Source of the DNA: Clostridiales bacterium
Lineage (GTDB): Bacteria; Bacillota; Clostridia; Oscillospirales; Oscillospiraceae
DNA: 20,895 nucleotides
Assembly: GCA_004556965.1 (NCBI GenBank)
Contig: SFFE01000021.1
Location: 1 to 20,895, forward strand
Reading direction: 5' to 3'
Below the pieces are notes generated by a model. The model searched no databases, was not told the DNA's origin, and worked only from the letters and a program-made list of their open reading frames with translations. Shown piece by piece: positions 6,803-14,280 of this stretch. Positions within the stretch are counted from its first letter, which is position 1; every line of letters begins with the position of its first letter. The position numbers were made by a program, and so were the translations under genes.

Positions 6803-6949
6803 ACAGCGCGCCGAATTTACGGACAATAAGTGGAATAAAAGACTAAATGTTGAGTTGCGAGACGCGCGGGATTTTCGGGTTTCCGACCAAATTGGGATTT
6901 TTCAACGGGAAATCGCCGCAAAAACGTGAGAAATTTCACATTTTAACTA

Positions 6950-6998
6950 TTTACATCCGTGCAGTGCGGGTTTATACTGAAACGCAAATTCAGAATTT
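6950..6998 (+). promoter_or_regulatory. Sigma-A promoter with a palindrome at the start site
   Basis: TTTACA (6950-6955) and TATACT (6973-6978) are 17 bases apart. The exact palindrome AAATTC-A-GAATTT (6986-6998) covers the expected transcription start, a common operator position. GTGCGGG (6964-6970) in the spacer is also complementary to CCCGCAC (7011-7017) in the leader. Confidence 0.6.
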
Positions 6999-7040
6999 CA
7001 AAAGCAGAAGCCCGCACATCTGACGATGGGAGGTTATCCG

Positions 7041-7349
7041 ATGGAGAACAAATTGCTGTGTATCGCCTGCAAGCACCGGTTCTGCGACCGGAAGCTGGAG
7101 CCGTGTTCAAGCTGCATCCGCAGCACGCGTCTGGCTGAGCAGGGCGAGGATCACTTTGCCCCCGCGGAGGAGCAGCCACGCATTTCGCCGCCGGAACGAA
7201 AGCGGGAGAGACCCTCCAGCCGGACGCTGTGCTTTGCCTGCAAGTACATGTACGCCGACCGCGATCTGGAGCCATGCAAGACCTGCATCCGGCAGAGCCT
7301 GGCTGCGACGAGCAGCCCCGACCAGTTCGTACCGGAAATGAAATTGTAA
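7041..7349 (+). CDS. Small protein with two CxxC-x11-CxxC modules, unknown function
   Basis: This 102-residue soluble protein is not recognised as a known family. It is an internal duplication: module 1 has C7, C10, C22 and C25; module 2 has C64, C67, C79 and C82, exactly 57 residues later. The shared pattern is LCxACKxxxxDRxLEPCxxCIR. Four cysteines as two CxxC pairs suggest one structural zinc (or an iron-sulfur cluster) per module. A proline- and charge-rich linker (about 33-61) joins them, and there is no signal peptide or membrane segment. ATG 7041 was chosen over ATG 7026 because GGGAGGT (7027-7033) lies 7 bases upstream. It has its own promoter and candidate operator. A nucleic-acid-binding or adaptor role is only a guess. 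Confidence 0.8.
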   Translation: MENKLLCIACKHRFCDRKLEPCSSCIRSTRLAEQGEDHFAPAEEQPRISPPERKRERPSSRTLCFACKYMYADRDLEPCKTCIRQSLAATSSPDQFVPEMKL

Positions 7350-7413
7350 CGAATTTGTGAATTCCGTCAAAAAAGGTACAAAAACTGTTTTCGTCATTTA
7401 TACCAAGTCACTA

Positions 7414-7443
7414 TTGACCTTTTTCGACAATTTGCCTTATAAT
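7414..7443 (+). promoter_or_regulatory. Sigma-A promoter of the branched-chain amino acid transport operon
   Basis: TTGACC (7414-7419), an 18-base spacer and a consensus TATAAT (7438-7443) place the start of transcription near 7450, about 108 bases before livJ. Confidence 0.75.
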
Positions 7444-7453
7444 AAGCGTGTGC

Positions 7454-7497
7454 AAAGGAGCACATCTTCTACGACAGAAGGTGTGCTCCTTTTTTGT
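7454..7497 (+). terminator. Strong leader terminator (attenuator candidate) before livJ
   Basis: A 17-bp stem with one wobble pair (7454-7470 with 7476-7492, loop ACGAC) ends in a run of T. It begins only about 10 bases after the -10 of the operon's promoter. It can end the upstream small-gene transcript, but it also lies in the 5' leader of livJ, so it would stop most operon transcripts unless relieved. I see no second promoter between it and livJ. Confidence 0.8.
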
Positions 7498-7557
7498 TTT
7501 TGTTCCTCCGGCGCCCGCCGATGGGACAAAGAGACTTGAATTAAGGAGGACAAACCC

Positions 7558-8754
7558 ATGAAAATGAAACGACTGATTGCTTTCCTGCTGAGTTTGGTTA
7601 TGGTTCTTGCGTTTGCGGCGTGCGGCAGCAAGGACGACGCCAAACCGTCGGACAATGCGGCCGGCGGCGATTCGGATCTGTCCGGACAGACCATTCTGAT
7701 CGGCAACATCACGCCGATGACCGGCGCGCAGGCGGCCTACGGCACGGCCATCACCAACTCCATCCAGATGGCCATTGACGAGATCAATGAGGCGGGTGGC
7801 ATTCTGGGCGCTACAGTAGAGCTGTCCAGCAAGGATGACCAGGGCACCCCGGCCGAGGCCGTCTCCGGCTTCAACGCGCTGCTGAGCGAGGACGTCACCG
7901 CCATTATCGGCGCGTGTCTCTCGAGCTGCACCTCTGCGATCACCAGTCTCGCCGACGATGAGGGCGTCGTGCTGATTACCCCCAGCTCCACGGCGGACTC
8001 CATTACCACAGAGGACGACTACGTGTTCCGTTCCTGCTTCAAGGACAGCTTCCAGGGCGAGATGGTCGCGGCTTACGCGGCGGAGCAGGGCTGGACCAAG
8101 GCGGCGATTCTGTACGCCACGGGCGATACCTACTCCTCCGGCCTGCGCGATTCCTTCGAGAAGGCGGCCGATCAGTACGACATTGAGATCGTGTGCGAGC
8201 AGTCCACTTCCGACACCGGCGCGGTAGACTTCTCCTCGCAGCTTGCGACGATCGCGGCCTCCGGCGCCGACGTGCTCTTCGCGCCGTACTACTACGATGC
8301 AGTTGGCCCGAAGATCATCCCGCAGGCGCGTGAGGCCGGCTTCACCGGCGCAATCATGGGCTGCGACGGCTTCGACGGCACGCAGGACTACACCACCGGC
8401 GACCTTTCCGCTTACGAAAACGTGTTCTTCACCAACCACTATTCTCCCGAGGATCCCTCCGAGACCGTGCAGCACTACGTCACCGCCTATACCGACAAGT
8501 ACGGCTCTGAATCCCTGAACGCGCTGGGCGCGCTGGCCTACGACGCGATGTACATGCTCAAGCAGGCCATTGAGACGGCCGGCAGCATCGACCACGACGC
8601 CATCCGCGACGCGACGAGCGGCATGCACTATGTCGGCGTCACCGGCGACATGACGCTCGACGAGAGCGGCACGCCGGAAAAGAGCGTGGCGATCATGAGC
8701 TTCGCGCAGGCCGACGGCAAGCTGGTGCAGAAGTTTGTGACCACACAGGGCTGA
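7558..8754 (+). CDS. livJ: Branched-chain amino acid ABC transporter, substrate-binding lipoprotein
   Basis: This 398-residue protein has an N-terminal lipoprotein signal peptide (KMKRLIAFLLSLVMVLAFAAC; lipobox LAFAAC, lipidated C22), so it is anchored to the outer face of the membrane. A low-complexity linker (about 24-43) is followed by a type I periplasmic-binding fold of the LivJ/LIV family, beginning at ILIGNITPMTGAQAAYG, with ITPSSTADSIT in the ligand cleft region. It captures branched-chain amino acids (or a related amino acid or amide) for the permease encoded downstream. A strong AAGGAGG lies 8 bases before ATG 7558. It heads the five-gene operon. A hairpin after it probably lets it be made in excess of the membrane components. 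The exact ligand cannot be read from sequence. Confidence 0.93.
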   Translation: MKMKRLIAFLLSLVMVLAFAACGSKDDAKPSDNAAGGDSDLSGQTILIGNITPMTGAQAAYGTAITNSIQMAIDEINEAGGILGATVELSSKDDQGTPAEAVSGFNALLSEDVTAIIGACLSSCTSAITSLADDEGVVLITPSSTADSITTEDDYVFRSCFKDSFQGEMVAAYAAEQGWTKAAILYATGDTYSSGLRDSFEKAADQYDIEIVCEQSTSDTGAVDFSSQLATIAASGADVLFAPYYYDAVGPKIIPQAREAGFTGAIMGCDGFDGTQDYTTGDLSAYENVFFTNHYSPEDPSETVQHYVTAYTDKYGSESLNALGALAYDAMYMLKQAIETAGSIDHDAIRDATSGMHYVGVTGDMTLDESGTPEKSVAIMSFAQADGKLVQKFVTTQG

Positions 8755-8820
8755 GCGCTTTGCCCGCGGCCGAAAAACGGACAAGCTTTGGCCGCGCCCT
8801 GTAAAGAAAACCAGGACTTT

Positions 8821-8857
8821 CGCGCGGAAGTGCCCCGGCGCTTCCGCGCGTTTGTTT
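8821..8857 (+). terminator. Partial terminator / mRNA-stabilising hairpin between livJ and livH
   Basis: CGCGCGGAAG (8821-8830) pairs perfectly with CTTCCGCGCG (8841-8850), followed by TTTGTTT. A second inverted repeat, CGCGGCC/GGCCGCG, lies just before it (8765-8771 with 8790-8796). Such structures after binding-protein genes usually give more binding protein than permease. Confidence 0.6.
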
Positions 8858-8889
8858 CAGCCTGACTCTTTGGAAAGACGTGGGAGACT

Positions 8890-9792
8890 ATGACAGAGTT
8901 TTTACAGCAATTGATTATCGGGCTTCGGCTCGGCAGCGTGTATGCGCTGGTAGCCCTGGGTTACACCATGGTCTACGGTATTATTCGACTGATTAACTTC
9001 GCACACGGCGATTTCATCATGGTCGGCGGCTATACCCTATATTTCACCATCCCCATCCTGCTGCACCAGATCGGCCTGCCCGCGTGGGTCGGCGTGCTCG
9101 CGGCGATTGTGATCTGCGCGCTGGTGGGCGTTGCGGTGGAACTGGTGGCATACCGCCCCGTGCGGAAAAAGGGCACCAGCATGTCGGCGCTGATCACCGC
9201 GATCGCCATGAGCTTGCTTCTCGAAAATCTGGCGCAGGCCATCCCGGCCATGGGGCCGAACCCCCGCGTCATTTCGGAGGAGATCTTCAGCACCGCCCCG
9301 ATCAGCATCGGCGGCGTATCGACCAACCTCGCATCCATTATGACGATTTTGATTGCGGCGGTCGTCATGGCGGCACTGCAGCTGTTCGTGCAGAAAACGA
9401 AGCTGGGCCGTGCCATGCGCGCCGTGTCCGAAAATAAAGAGGCGTCCACGCTTGTGGGCATCAACGTCAACCGCACCATCGTCACCACCTTTGCCATTGG
9501 CTCCGGTCTCGCTGCGGTGGCGGCGCTGATGTACTGCGCGCAGTACCACACCGTGACGACGACGATGGGCTCCATGCTGGGCCTGAAAGCGTTCGTGGCG
9601 GCGGTGCTCGGCGGCATCGGCCTGATTCCGGGCGCCATGCTGGGCGGCATTGTCGTCGGCATCATTGAAGCGCTGGTCACGGCGTATATCAGCTCGTCGC
9701 TGGCCAACGCGGTCGTATTTTTGGTTCTCATCGTGGTGCTGCTGGTGAAGCCGGCCGGCATCCTTGGAAAGAATGTGGGTGAGAAAGTATGA
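8890..9792 (+). CDS. livH: Branched-chain amino acid ABC transporter permease LivH
   Basis: This 300-residue integral membrane protein has many hydrophobic segments and the LivH opening pattern (LRLGSVYALVALGYTMVYG, then IRLINFAHGDFIMVGGY). The region ALITAIAMSLLLENLAQ and the cytoplasmic coupling segment TKLGRAMRAVSENKEASTL are typical; the latter contacts the ATPase. With LivM it forms the transmembrane pore. The start ATG 8890 follows GGGAG. Its last four bases overlap the livM start (ATGA type), indicating translational coupling. Confidence 0.95.
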   Translation: MTEFLQQLIIGLRLGSVYALVALGYTMVYGIIRLINFAHGDFIMVGGYTLYFTIPILLHQIGLPAWVGVLAAIVICALVGVAVELVAYRPVRKKGTSMSALITAIAMSLLLENLAQAIPAMGPNPRVISEEIFSTAPISIGGVSTNLASIMTILIAAVVMAALQLFVQKTKLGRAMRAVSENKEASTLVGINVNRTIVTTFAIGSGLAAVAALMYCAQYHTVTTTMGSMLGLKAFVAAVLGGIGLIPGAMLGGIVVGIIEALVTAYISSSLANAVVFLVLIVVLLVKPAGILGKNVGEKV

Positions 9793-10928
9793 ATACGCTG
9801 CAAAAAACGAAACTTCGCGGCACGGGTGTGAACCTGGTGCTGATCGTGCTGCTCTTTGCGGCAGTGCTGCTTCTGAGCCAGACGCTCTCGGACAACGTCT
9901 ATCGCCGGGTGCTGGTGCCGATCATCTGGCAGATGTGCATTTTCATCCTGCTCGGCACGTCGCTGAACCTGACGCTCGGCTATCTGGGCCAGCTCACGCT
10001 GGGGCATATGGGCTTTGCCGGCATCGGCGCGTACACCGCGGCGCTCACGTCCCTTGCACTGGAGCGCGCCGGACTGTTTGAGGCGTCCGAGGCGGCGCCG
10101 GGTCAACTGATTCTGGTGATCCTAGGCTGCTGCCTGCTCGGCGCCATCTTTGCCGCGCTGCTGGGTCTGCTCGTCGGCATTCCGGCGCTGCGGCTGCGCG
10201 GCGACTATCTGGCCATCGTCACGCTGGGCTTCGGACTCATCGTGGAAAACGTCATTGCAAACCTGCCTTTTGCCGGCGGCGAGGGACTGTCGCGCGGGAC
10301 GGCAAGCTCGTCCCTGTATGCCAACGGGCTGGGACTTTCCACGGCGCTGCAGGCAAAATACGTCTGGCTGGTGCTGCTCATCACCGTTTTGTGCATTGCG
10401 ATCATGTGCATGCTCATCAACTCCAAGTATGGCCGCGCGATCAAGGCCATCCGCGACGATGAGATCGCCGCGGCGGCCTCCGGCGTGAATACGACGTACT
10501 ACAAGATCCTGACCTTTGTCGTCTCCGCGTTCTTCGCGGGGCTGGCGGGCGGACTGTACGCCACGTGCTTTTCCTCGCTCACGACGGCGAGCTTCACGTT
10601 CACCAGCTCCTCAATCTGGAACTCCACGTTCATCGTGGTCATCGTGGTGCTGGGCGGCATGGGCTCCATGACCGGCTCCGTGCTGGCGGCGGTCGCAATG
10701 TACCTGCTGAACTACGAGATCAAAAACGGCGGGTGGGTCAACGCCCTGCCGGGCTTCATCCAGAGCCTGTTCCAGTTTCCGATGCTGATCTACGCGCTCG
10801 TGCTGCTGGTCATCATCATCTTCCGGCCCAGGGGCATTCTGGGCACCTATGAATTCTCGCTGGACCGCCTGTTGTTCGGAAAGGACCGGCCCGGCCGGAA
10901 AGCGCGGAAAGGGGGCGCCGGCAAATGA
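9789..10928 (+). CDS. livM: Branched-chain amino acid ABC transporter permease LivM
   Basis: This 379-residue multi-spanning membrane protein is the second permease of the pair. The family stretch LNLTLGYLGQLTLGHMGFAG lies near residue 56, LRGDYLAIVTLGFG follows in mid-protein, and the coupling segment SKYGRAIKAIRDDEIAAAASGVN is placed as in LivM. It ends with a basic cytoplasmic tail (RKARKGG). Both ends overlap neighbours by four bases (livH before, livG after), as in a tightly coupled transporter operon. It pairs with LivH to form the translocation path. Confidence 0.94.
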   Translation: MNTLQKTKLRGTGVNLVLIVLLFAAVLLLSQTLSDNVYRRVLVPIIWQMCIFILLGTSLNLTLGYLGQLTLGHMGFAGIGAYTAALTSLALERAGLFEASEAAPGQLILVILGCCLLGAIFAALLGLLVGIPALRLRGDYLAIVTLGFGLIVENVIANLPFAGGEGLSRGTASSSLYANGLGLSTALQAKYVWLVLLITVLCIAIMCMLINSKYGRAIKAIRDDEIAAAASGVNTTYYKILTFVVSAFFAGLAGGLYATCFSSLTTASFTFTSSSIWNSTFIVVIVVLGGMGSMTGSVLAAVAMYLLNYEIKNGGWVNALPGFIQSLFQFPMLIYALVLLVIIIFRPRGILGTYEFSLDRLLFGKDRPGRKARKGGAGK

Positions 10929-11725
10929 GCGATACCAGAGCAGTTGTGCTCAAGACGGAGCATCTCGGCATCTCCTTCGGCGGCCTGAAGGCGGTCTCGG
11001 ATTTCAATATGGAGATCCACGAAGGCGAACTGATGGGCCTGATCGGCCCGAACGGCGCCGGTAAAACCACGGTGTTCAACCTGCTGACCGGCGTGTACGT
11101 CCCCACGGAGGGCGCATTCTACCTCAACGGCGAAAAACTCAACGGCAAAAAGACGCATCAGGTGGTGGCGGCGGGCATCGCCCGCACGTTCCAGAACATC
11201 CGCCTGTTCAAGGCCATGACCGTTCTGGAAAACGTCAAGATCGCGTTCACCAAGGACATCCACTACAACATGCTCGACAGCCTCCTGCGCACGAAGAAAT
11301 ACTGGAAAACGGAGCAGGAGCTGACCGAGCGCGCCATGGAATATCTGCGCATCGTCCATCTGGACGGCAAGGCAGATCAGCTCGCGTCCAGCCTGCCCTA
11401 TGGCCAGCAGCGCAAGCTGGAGATCGCCCGCGCGCTCGCCACGGACATGAAGCTCCTGCTTCTGGACGAGCCTGCCGCCGGTATGAACCCGACCGAAACG
11501 GCCGAGCTGCTGGAGTGCATCAACACCATCCGGGACACGTTCCATGTCGCCATTTTGCTCATCGAGCATGACATGAGTCTGGTCATGCGCGTCTGCGAGC
11601 GGATTCAGGTCATCAACTTTGGCCAGACGATCGCCTCCGGCTACCCGGCGGAGATCGCCAGCAACCCGGAGGTCATCGAGGCCTACCTGGGCGAAGAGGA
11701 GGCGGATGAAGATGCTGAAAATTGA
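10925..11725 (+). CDS. livG: Branched-chain amino acid ABC transporter ATP-binding protein LivG
   Basis: This 266-residue ATPase has Walker A GPNGAGKTT (41-49), Q-loop RTFQNIRLF (87-95), signature LPYGQQ (157-162) in place of LSGGQ, and Walker B LLLLDEP (177-183) followed by the H-loop LLIEHDM. The LPYG variant and the DEPAAGMNPTE sequence are characteristic of LivG rather than LivF. It hydrolyses ATP at the cytoplasmic face, together with LivF, to drive import. It overlaps livM by four bases and livF by 14. The C-terminus is unusually acidic (GEEEADEDAEN), because the same bases encode the AGGAGG ribosome binding site of livF. Confidence 0.95.
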   Translation: MSDTRAVVLKTEHLGISFGGLKAVSDFNMEIHEGELMGLIGPNGAGKTTVFNLLTGVYVPTEGAFYLNGEKLNGKKTHQVVAAGIARTFQNIRLFKAMTVLENVKIAFTKDIHYNMLDSLLRTKKYWKTEQELTERAMEYLRIVHLDGKADQLASSLPYGQQRKLEIARALATDMKLLLLDEPAAGMNPTETAELLECINTIRDTFHVAILLIEHDMSLVMRVCERIQVINFGQTIASGYPAEIASNPEVIEAYLGEEEADEDAEN

Positions 11726-12416
11726 AAACCTGGAGGTGTCCTACGGCGCGGTGCAGGCGCTTCGCGGCATTTCCATGGAGGTCGCCGACGGCGAGATCGT
11801 CTCCCTCATCGGGGCGAACGGCGCGGGCAAGACCACCACGCTCCACGCCGTCACCGGCTTGGTTCCGATCAAGACCGGATCCGTCGAGTACGACGGGCAC
11901 GATCTGCGCAAGATCGACCCCAGCAAGATCGTCAGCATGGGGCTGGCGCACGTGCCGGAGGGCCGGCAGGTGTTCACCCGCATGACGGTCGCGGAGAATC
12001 TGGCCATGGGCGCGTACCACCGCAAGGACAAAAAGGGCATTGAAGCGGATCTGGAGCACGTGTATGAGCGCTTCCCGCGCCTGAAGGAACGCGCAAAGCA
12101 GCTTGCGGGCACACTCTCCGGCGGCGAGCAGCAGATGGTTGCCATGGGTCGCGCCATCATGAGCGCGCCGAAGCTCGTCGTCATGGACGAGCCGTCTATG
12201 GGTCTGTCCCCCGTGCTGGTCAAGGAGGTCTTTGATATCATCCGGACCATGCACGAGAGCGGCATCACGATCCTGCTCGTGGAGCAGAACGCGAAAATGG
12301 CGCTGGCCATCTCCAACCGTGCCTACGTGCTCGAAAACGGGCGCATCACCATGTCCGGCGACGCGAGCACGCTGCTGCATGACGACAAGGTGCGCAAGGC
12401 ATACCTTGGCGCATAG
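11712..12416 (+). CDS. livF: Branched-chain amino acid ABC transporter ATP-binding protein LivF
   Basis: This 234-residue ATPase has Walker A GANGAGKT (34-41), the LivF-type segment LAHVPEGRQVFTRMTVAENL, signature LSGGEQ (135-140), Walker B LVVMDEP (155-161) and H-loop LLVEQNAKMAL. It is the second nucleotide-binding subunit and works with LivG. ATG 11712 is preferred over ATG 11706 because AGGAGG (11697-11702) is 9 bases from the first and only 3 from the second. The frame is open further upstream, but that part lies within livG and has no family similarity. It is the last gene of the operon, followed by a strong terminator. Confidence 0.94.
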   Translation: MLKIENLEVSYGAVQALRGISMEVADGEIVSLIGANGAGKTTTLHAVTGLVPIKTGSVEYDGHDLRKIDPSKIVSMGLAHVPEGRQVFTRMTVAENLAMGAYHRKDKKGIEADLEHVYERFPRLKERAKQLAGTLSGGEQQMVAMGRAIMSAPKLVVMDEPSMGLSPVLVKEVFDIIRTMHESGITILLVEQNAKMALAISNRAYVLENGRITMSGDASTLLHDDKVRKAYLGA

Positions 12417-12430
12417 AAAACCGCACACAA

Positions 12431-12464
12431 AAAACCGGCTCCCCGTGACAGGGAGCCGGTTTTC
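12431..12464 (+). terminator. Terminator at the end of the liv operon
   Basis: AAAACCGGCTCCC (12431-12443) pairs with GGGAGCCGGTTTT (12451-12463) around a 7-base loop. With A- and T-rich ends it can serve both the liv operon and the converging acyltransferase gene. Confidence 0.9.
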
Positions 12465-12483
12465 TGGTATATACATATTTAAA

Positions 12484-13284
12484 TTACTGCCCAAGCTGCG
12501 CGTACATCTGCGCGTGGATGCGTTCGCCGAGATCGTGCGTCGGATTGGCCTTGACCGTTTCGGCGTCCACCACGTCCAGAATGGTCAGATACACATCGGT
12601 GGCGCGCCACGGGGTTCGGTGCGCAATCTGCTCTGTGCCCTCGATGGTGGCGACAACGATGGGGACGTTTGCTTTCTTCGCGGCCTTGAACGCGCCGTTG
12701 CGAAACTCCAGGAGCTGACCGCTCTTGCTGCGCGTGCCCTCCGGATAGATGGCAAAGGAGCACTCGTGGTTGCGCATCAGCTCTGCGGCTGTGTTAATGG
12801 TCTTGAGCGCGTTGCGCGGATTTTCCCGGTCAATGGCGAGAAAACAACATTTGTGCGTACAGCGGCCAAAGACGATTTTGTACAGATTCTCCGGCTTGGA
12901 CACAAACGCGAGCGAACGGTCACGCAGCGCCCACCAGGTGACGAGTGGGTCGAAGTTGGAGCGGTGATTGCTCACCAGCAGGAATTCCCCCTCCGGCGGG
13001 AGCTTTTCCAGCCCGGTGGTGTGGATTTTCACCCGGCAGATGGCCAAAATCCAATCGTCAAACATCAGCGTGACGGTGTAGTAGAAACGATTGATCTTTT
13101 TGTTTTCCTTGCGCATGTCCACCAGCAGGGAGAGAACCAGCATGAACAGGGCAAACAGCAGGTTTGCAGCGACAAAGCAGCCGAATGCGATCGGGAGAAG
13201 CCACCACAGGCTGAGCGCGGGGGACAGGAAGAAAATCCAGATTGTGACCAGGATCGCAGGGATCGCAAGCAGATAATACAGCAT
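12484..13284 (-). CDS. 1-acyl-sn-glycerol-3-phosphate acyltransferase (PlsC-type)
   Basis: This 266-residue protein has two hydrophobic N-terminal segments (about 1-22 and 25-55) and a PlsC acyltransferase domain. The catalytic motif NHRSNFD (H107, D112) and the substrate-binding motif PEGTR (181-185), followed by LLEFRNGAFKAAKKANVPIVV, are both intact. Family members transfer an acyl chain to lysophosphatidic acid or other lysophospholipids at the inner face of the membrane. The start ATG 13284 has GAGGA about 10 bases upstream. Its promoter overlaps that of the opposing YhhN-type gene, another lysolipid-linked protein. Whether it is the main PlsC or a paralogue for remodelling cannot be decided here. 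Confidence 0.9.
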   Translation of the reverse strand: MLYYLLAIPAILVTIWIFFLSPALSLWWLLPIAFGCFVAANLLFALFMLVLSLLVDMRKENKKINRFYYTVTLMFDDWILAICRVKIHTTGLEKLPPEGEFLLVSNHRSNFDPLVTWWALRDRSLAFVSKPENLYKIVFGRCTHKCCFLAIDRENPRNALKTINTAAELMRNHECSFAIYPEGTRSKSGQLLEFRNGAFKAAKKANVPIVVATIEGTEQIAHRTPWRATDVYLTILDVVDAETVKANPTHDLGERIHAQMYAQLGQ

Positions 13285-13317
13285 GGCGCACGTCCTCGGT
13301 ATAATTTCTCATATTTG

Positions 13318-13367
13318 TTGACGCAACTAAATATATACATTATAATGAAATAAAATTGCGGAGTCAA
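13318..13367. promoter_or_regulatory. Overlapping face-to-face promoters of the acyltransferase and YhhN-type genes
   Basis: Plus strand: TTGACG (13318-13323), 17 bases, TATAAT (13341-13346). Minus strand: TTGACT (13367-13362), 17 bases, TATAAT (13344-13339). The two -10 hexamers share four bases within ATTATAAT, so the sites cannot be occupied together. The outer ends are also an interrupted inverted repeat (TTGAC..GCAA and TTGC..GTCAA). Confidence 0.75.
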
Positions 13368-13429
13368 TGAAGGAGATGTAAATAAAACGGGGCAGACTCC
13401 GTAAAATTTAAGAACAGGATGATTTTGTG

Positions 13430-14083
13430 ATGACAAAAGCAATTTTCCCGATTCTTCTCGCCATTCTTGCGCTCGTCCAGCTTTTGAGCTGCCTGTGTGG
13501 AAAAGATGCGGTGCGTATGCCCACAAAGATTTTCCTGATGCCGTTTGTGGCGCTGGCGTACCTCTCCGTGGCAAAAGAGCCGTCCGGCTGGGTGGTGGCA
13601 GGACTGATGTTCGGCTGTCTGGGCGATCTGGCGCTGCTGTGGCCGCTGAAGCCGGTGCCGTTTGCACTTGGTACGATCTCGTTCGCGCTGGGGCACATCT
13701 GCTATCTGATCTTTCTTTTCTCCACGTTCTCAATCGCGGTCAAACCCGTCTGGATTGCCCTGATTGCACTGGTCTATCTCGCCGGCTGTATTGTTGTGTA
13801 TGTCAAAAGCCGGCCGAACATCCCGCGCGCGGTGCGGCCCGTGCCGTTTCCGTACATGCTGCTGCTGGCCAGCGTCAGCGTCTGCACGCTGCTGGCGCTC
13901 ATCAGCAACGCAAGCTTGGGCTGCATGATGGCATTTCTCGGCGCGACGTCGTTCCTGGTGTCCGATGGGATCCTCAGCAACATGCTCTTTGTCAAAAAGG
14001 CGGAGCCGCCGAAGCAGAACTTTGCCGTCATGGCGACCTATACCGCCGCGCAGGTGCTGCTCACGGCCGGCTGGGCGCTGTAA
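13430..14083 (+). CDS. YhhN-family membrane protein (lysoplasmalogenase-like)
   Basis: This protein of about 217 residues has seven to eight hydrophobic segments. Conserved YhhN/TMEM86 features appear in order: MPTKIFLMP near the N-terminus, GCLGDLALLW, ALGHICYLIFLF, LGATSFLVSDGIL, and YTAAQVLL at the end. Characterised family members (human TMEM86B and some bacterial enzymes) hydrolyse the vinyl-ether bond of lysoplasmalogens. Anaerobic clostridia commonly contain plasmalogens, so that activity is plausible but not shown. The start is uncertain: GTG 13427 and ATG 13430 are adjacent codons behind AGGA (13416-13419). A stronger AAGGAG (13370-13375) upstream leads only to an ATG-TAA start-stop pair. 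Confidence 0.82.
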   Translation: MTKAIFPILLAILALVQLLSCLCGKDAVRMPTKIFLMPFVALAYLSVAKEPSGWVVAGLMFGCLGDLALLWPLKPVPFALGTISFALGHICYLIFLFSTFSIAVKPVWIALIALVYLAGCIVVYVKSRPNIPRAVRPVPFPYMLLLASVSVCTLLALISNASLGCMMAFLGATSFLVSDGILSNMLFVKKAEPPKQNFAVMATYTAAQVLLTAGWAL

Positions 14084-14100
14084 CAATCCAATTGTGCTCA

Positions 14101-14131
14101 AAACCGGGGTTTCCTATGGAACCCCGGTTTC
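14101..14131 (+). terminator. Hairpin after the YhhN-type gene
   Basis: AAACCGGGGTT at 14101 pairs with AACCCCGGTTT ending at 14130, with a further TCC/GGA inside the loop. The trailing T-run is short, so it is a moderate terminator candidate. Confidence 0.65.
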
Positions 14132-14225
14132 GACGTATCACAATGAAAAAATTGGTGAAAATGCTGAGCTTTCGGCTGCTGCGGAACAAAGTGTGACATC
14201 AAAAGAGCAAAAATGTAAGGATTGG

Positions 14226-14254
14226 TTTACATTGGGATGATGTTGCAGTAAAAT
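14226..14254 (+). promoter_or_regulatory. Sigma-A-like promoter of the GntR-type regulator
   Basis: TTTACA (14226-14231), a 17-base spacer and TAAAAT (14249-14254) place the transcript start near 14261, giving a leader of about 20-30 bases. Confidence 0.6.
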
Positions 14255-14280
14255 TAGAACAAAATATTGAAGTTGGGAGG

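Noticed and set aside
7350..7557. T-box or leader-peptide attenuator for the branched-chain transporter
   Set aside because: The leader is too short for a T-box, has no specifier loop or T-box sequence, and contains no peptide rich in Leu, Ile or Val codons.
7411..8784. Long minus-strand open frame opposite livJ
   Set aside because: A shadow caused by high GC at third codon positions; it reads through the liv promoter and hairpin and has no family features.
14144..14197. Possible 17-residue leader peptide before the GntR-type gene
   Set aside because: It lacks a ribosome binding site, has no regulatory codon run and lies upstream of the best promoter for the gene.
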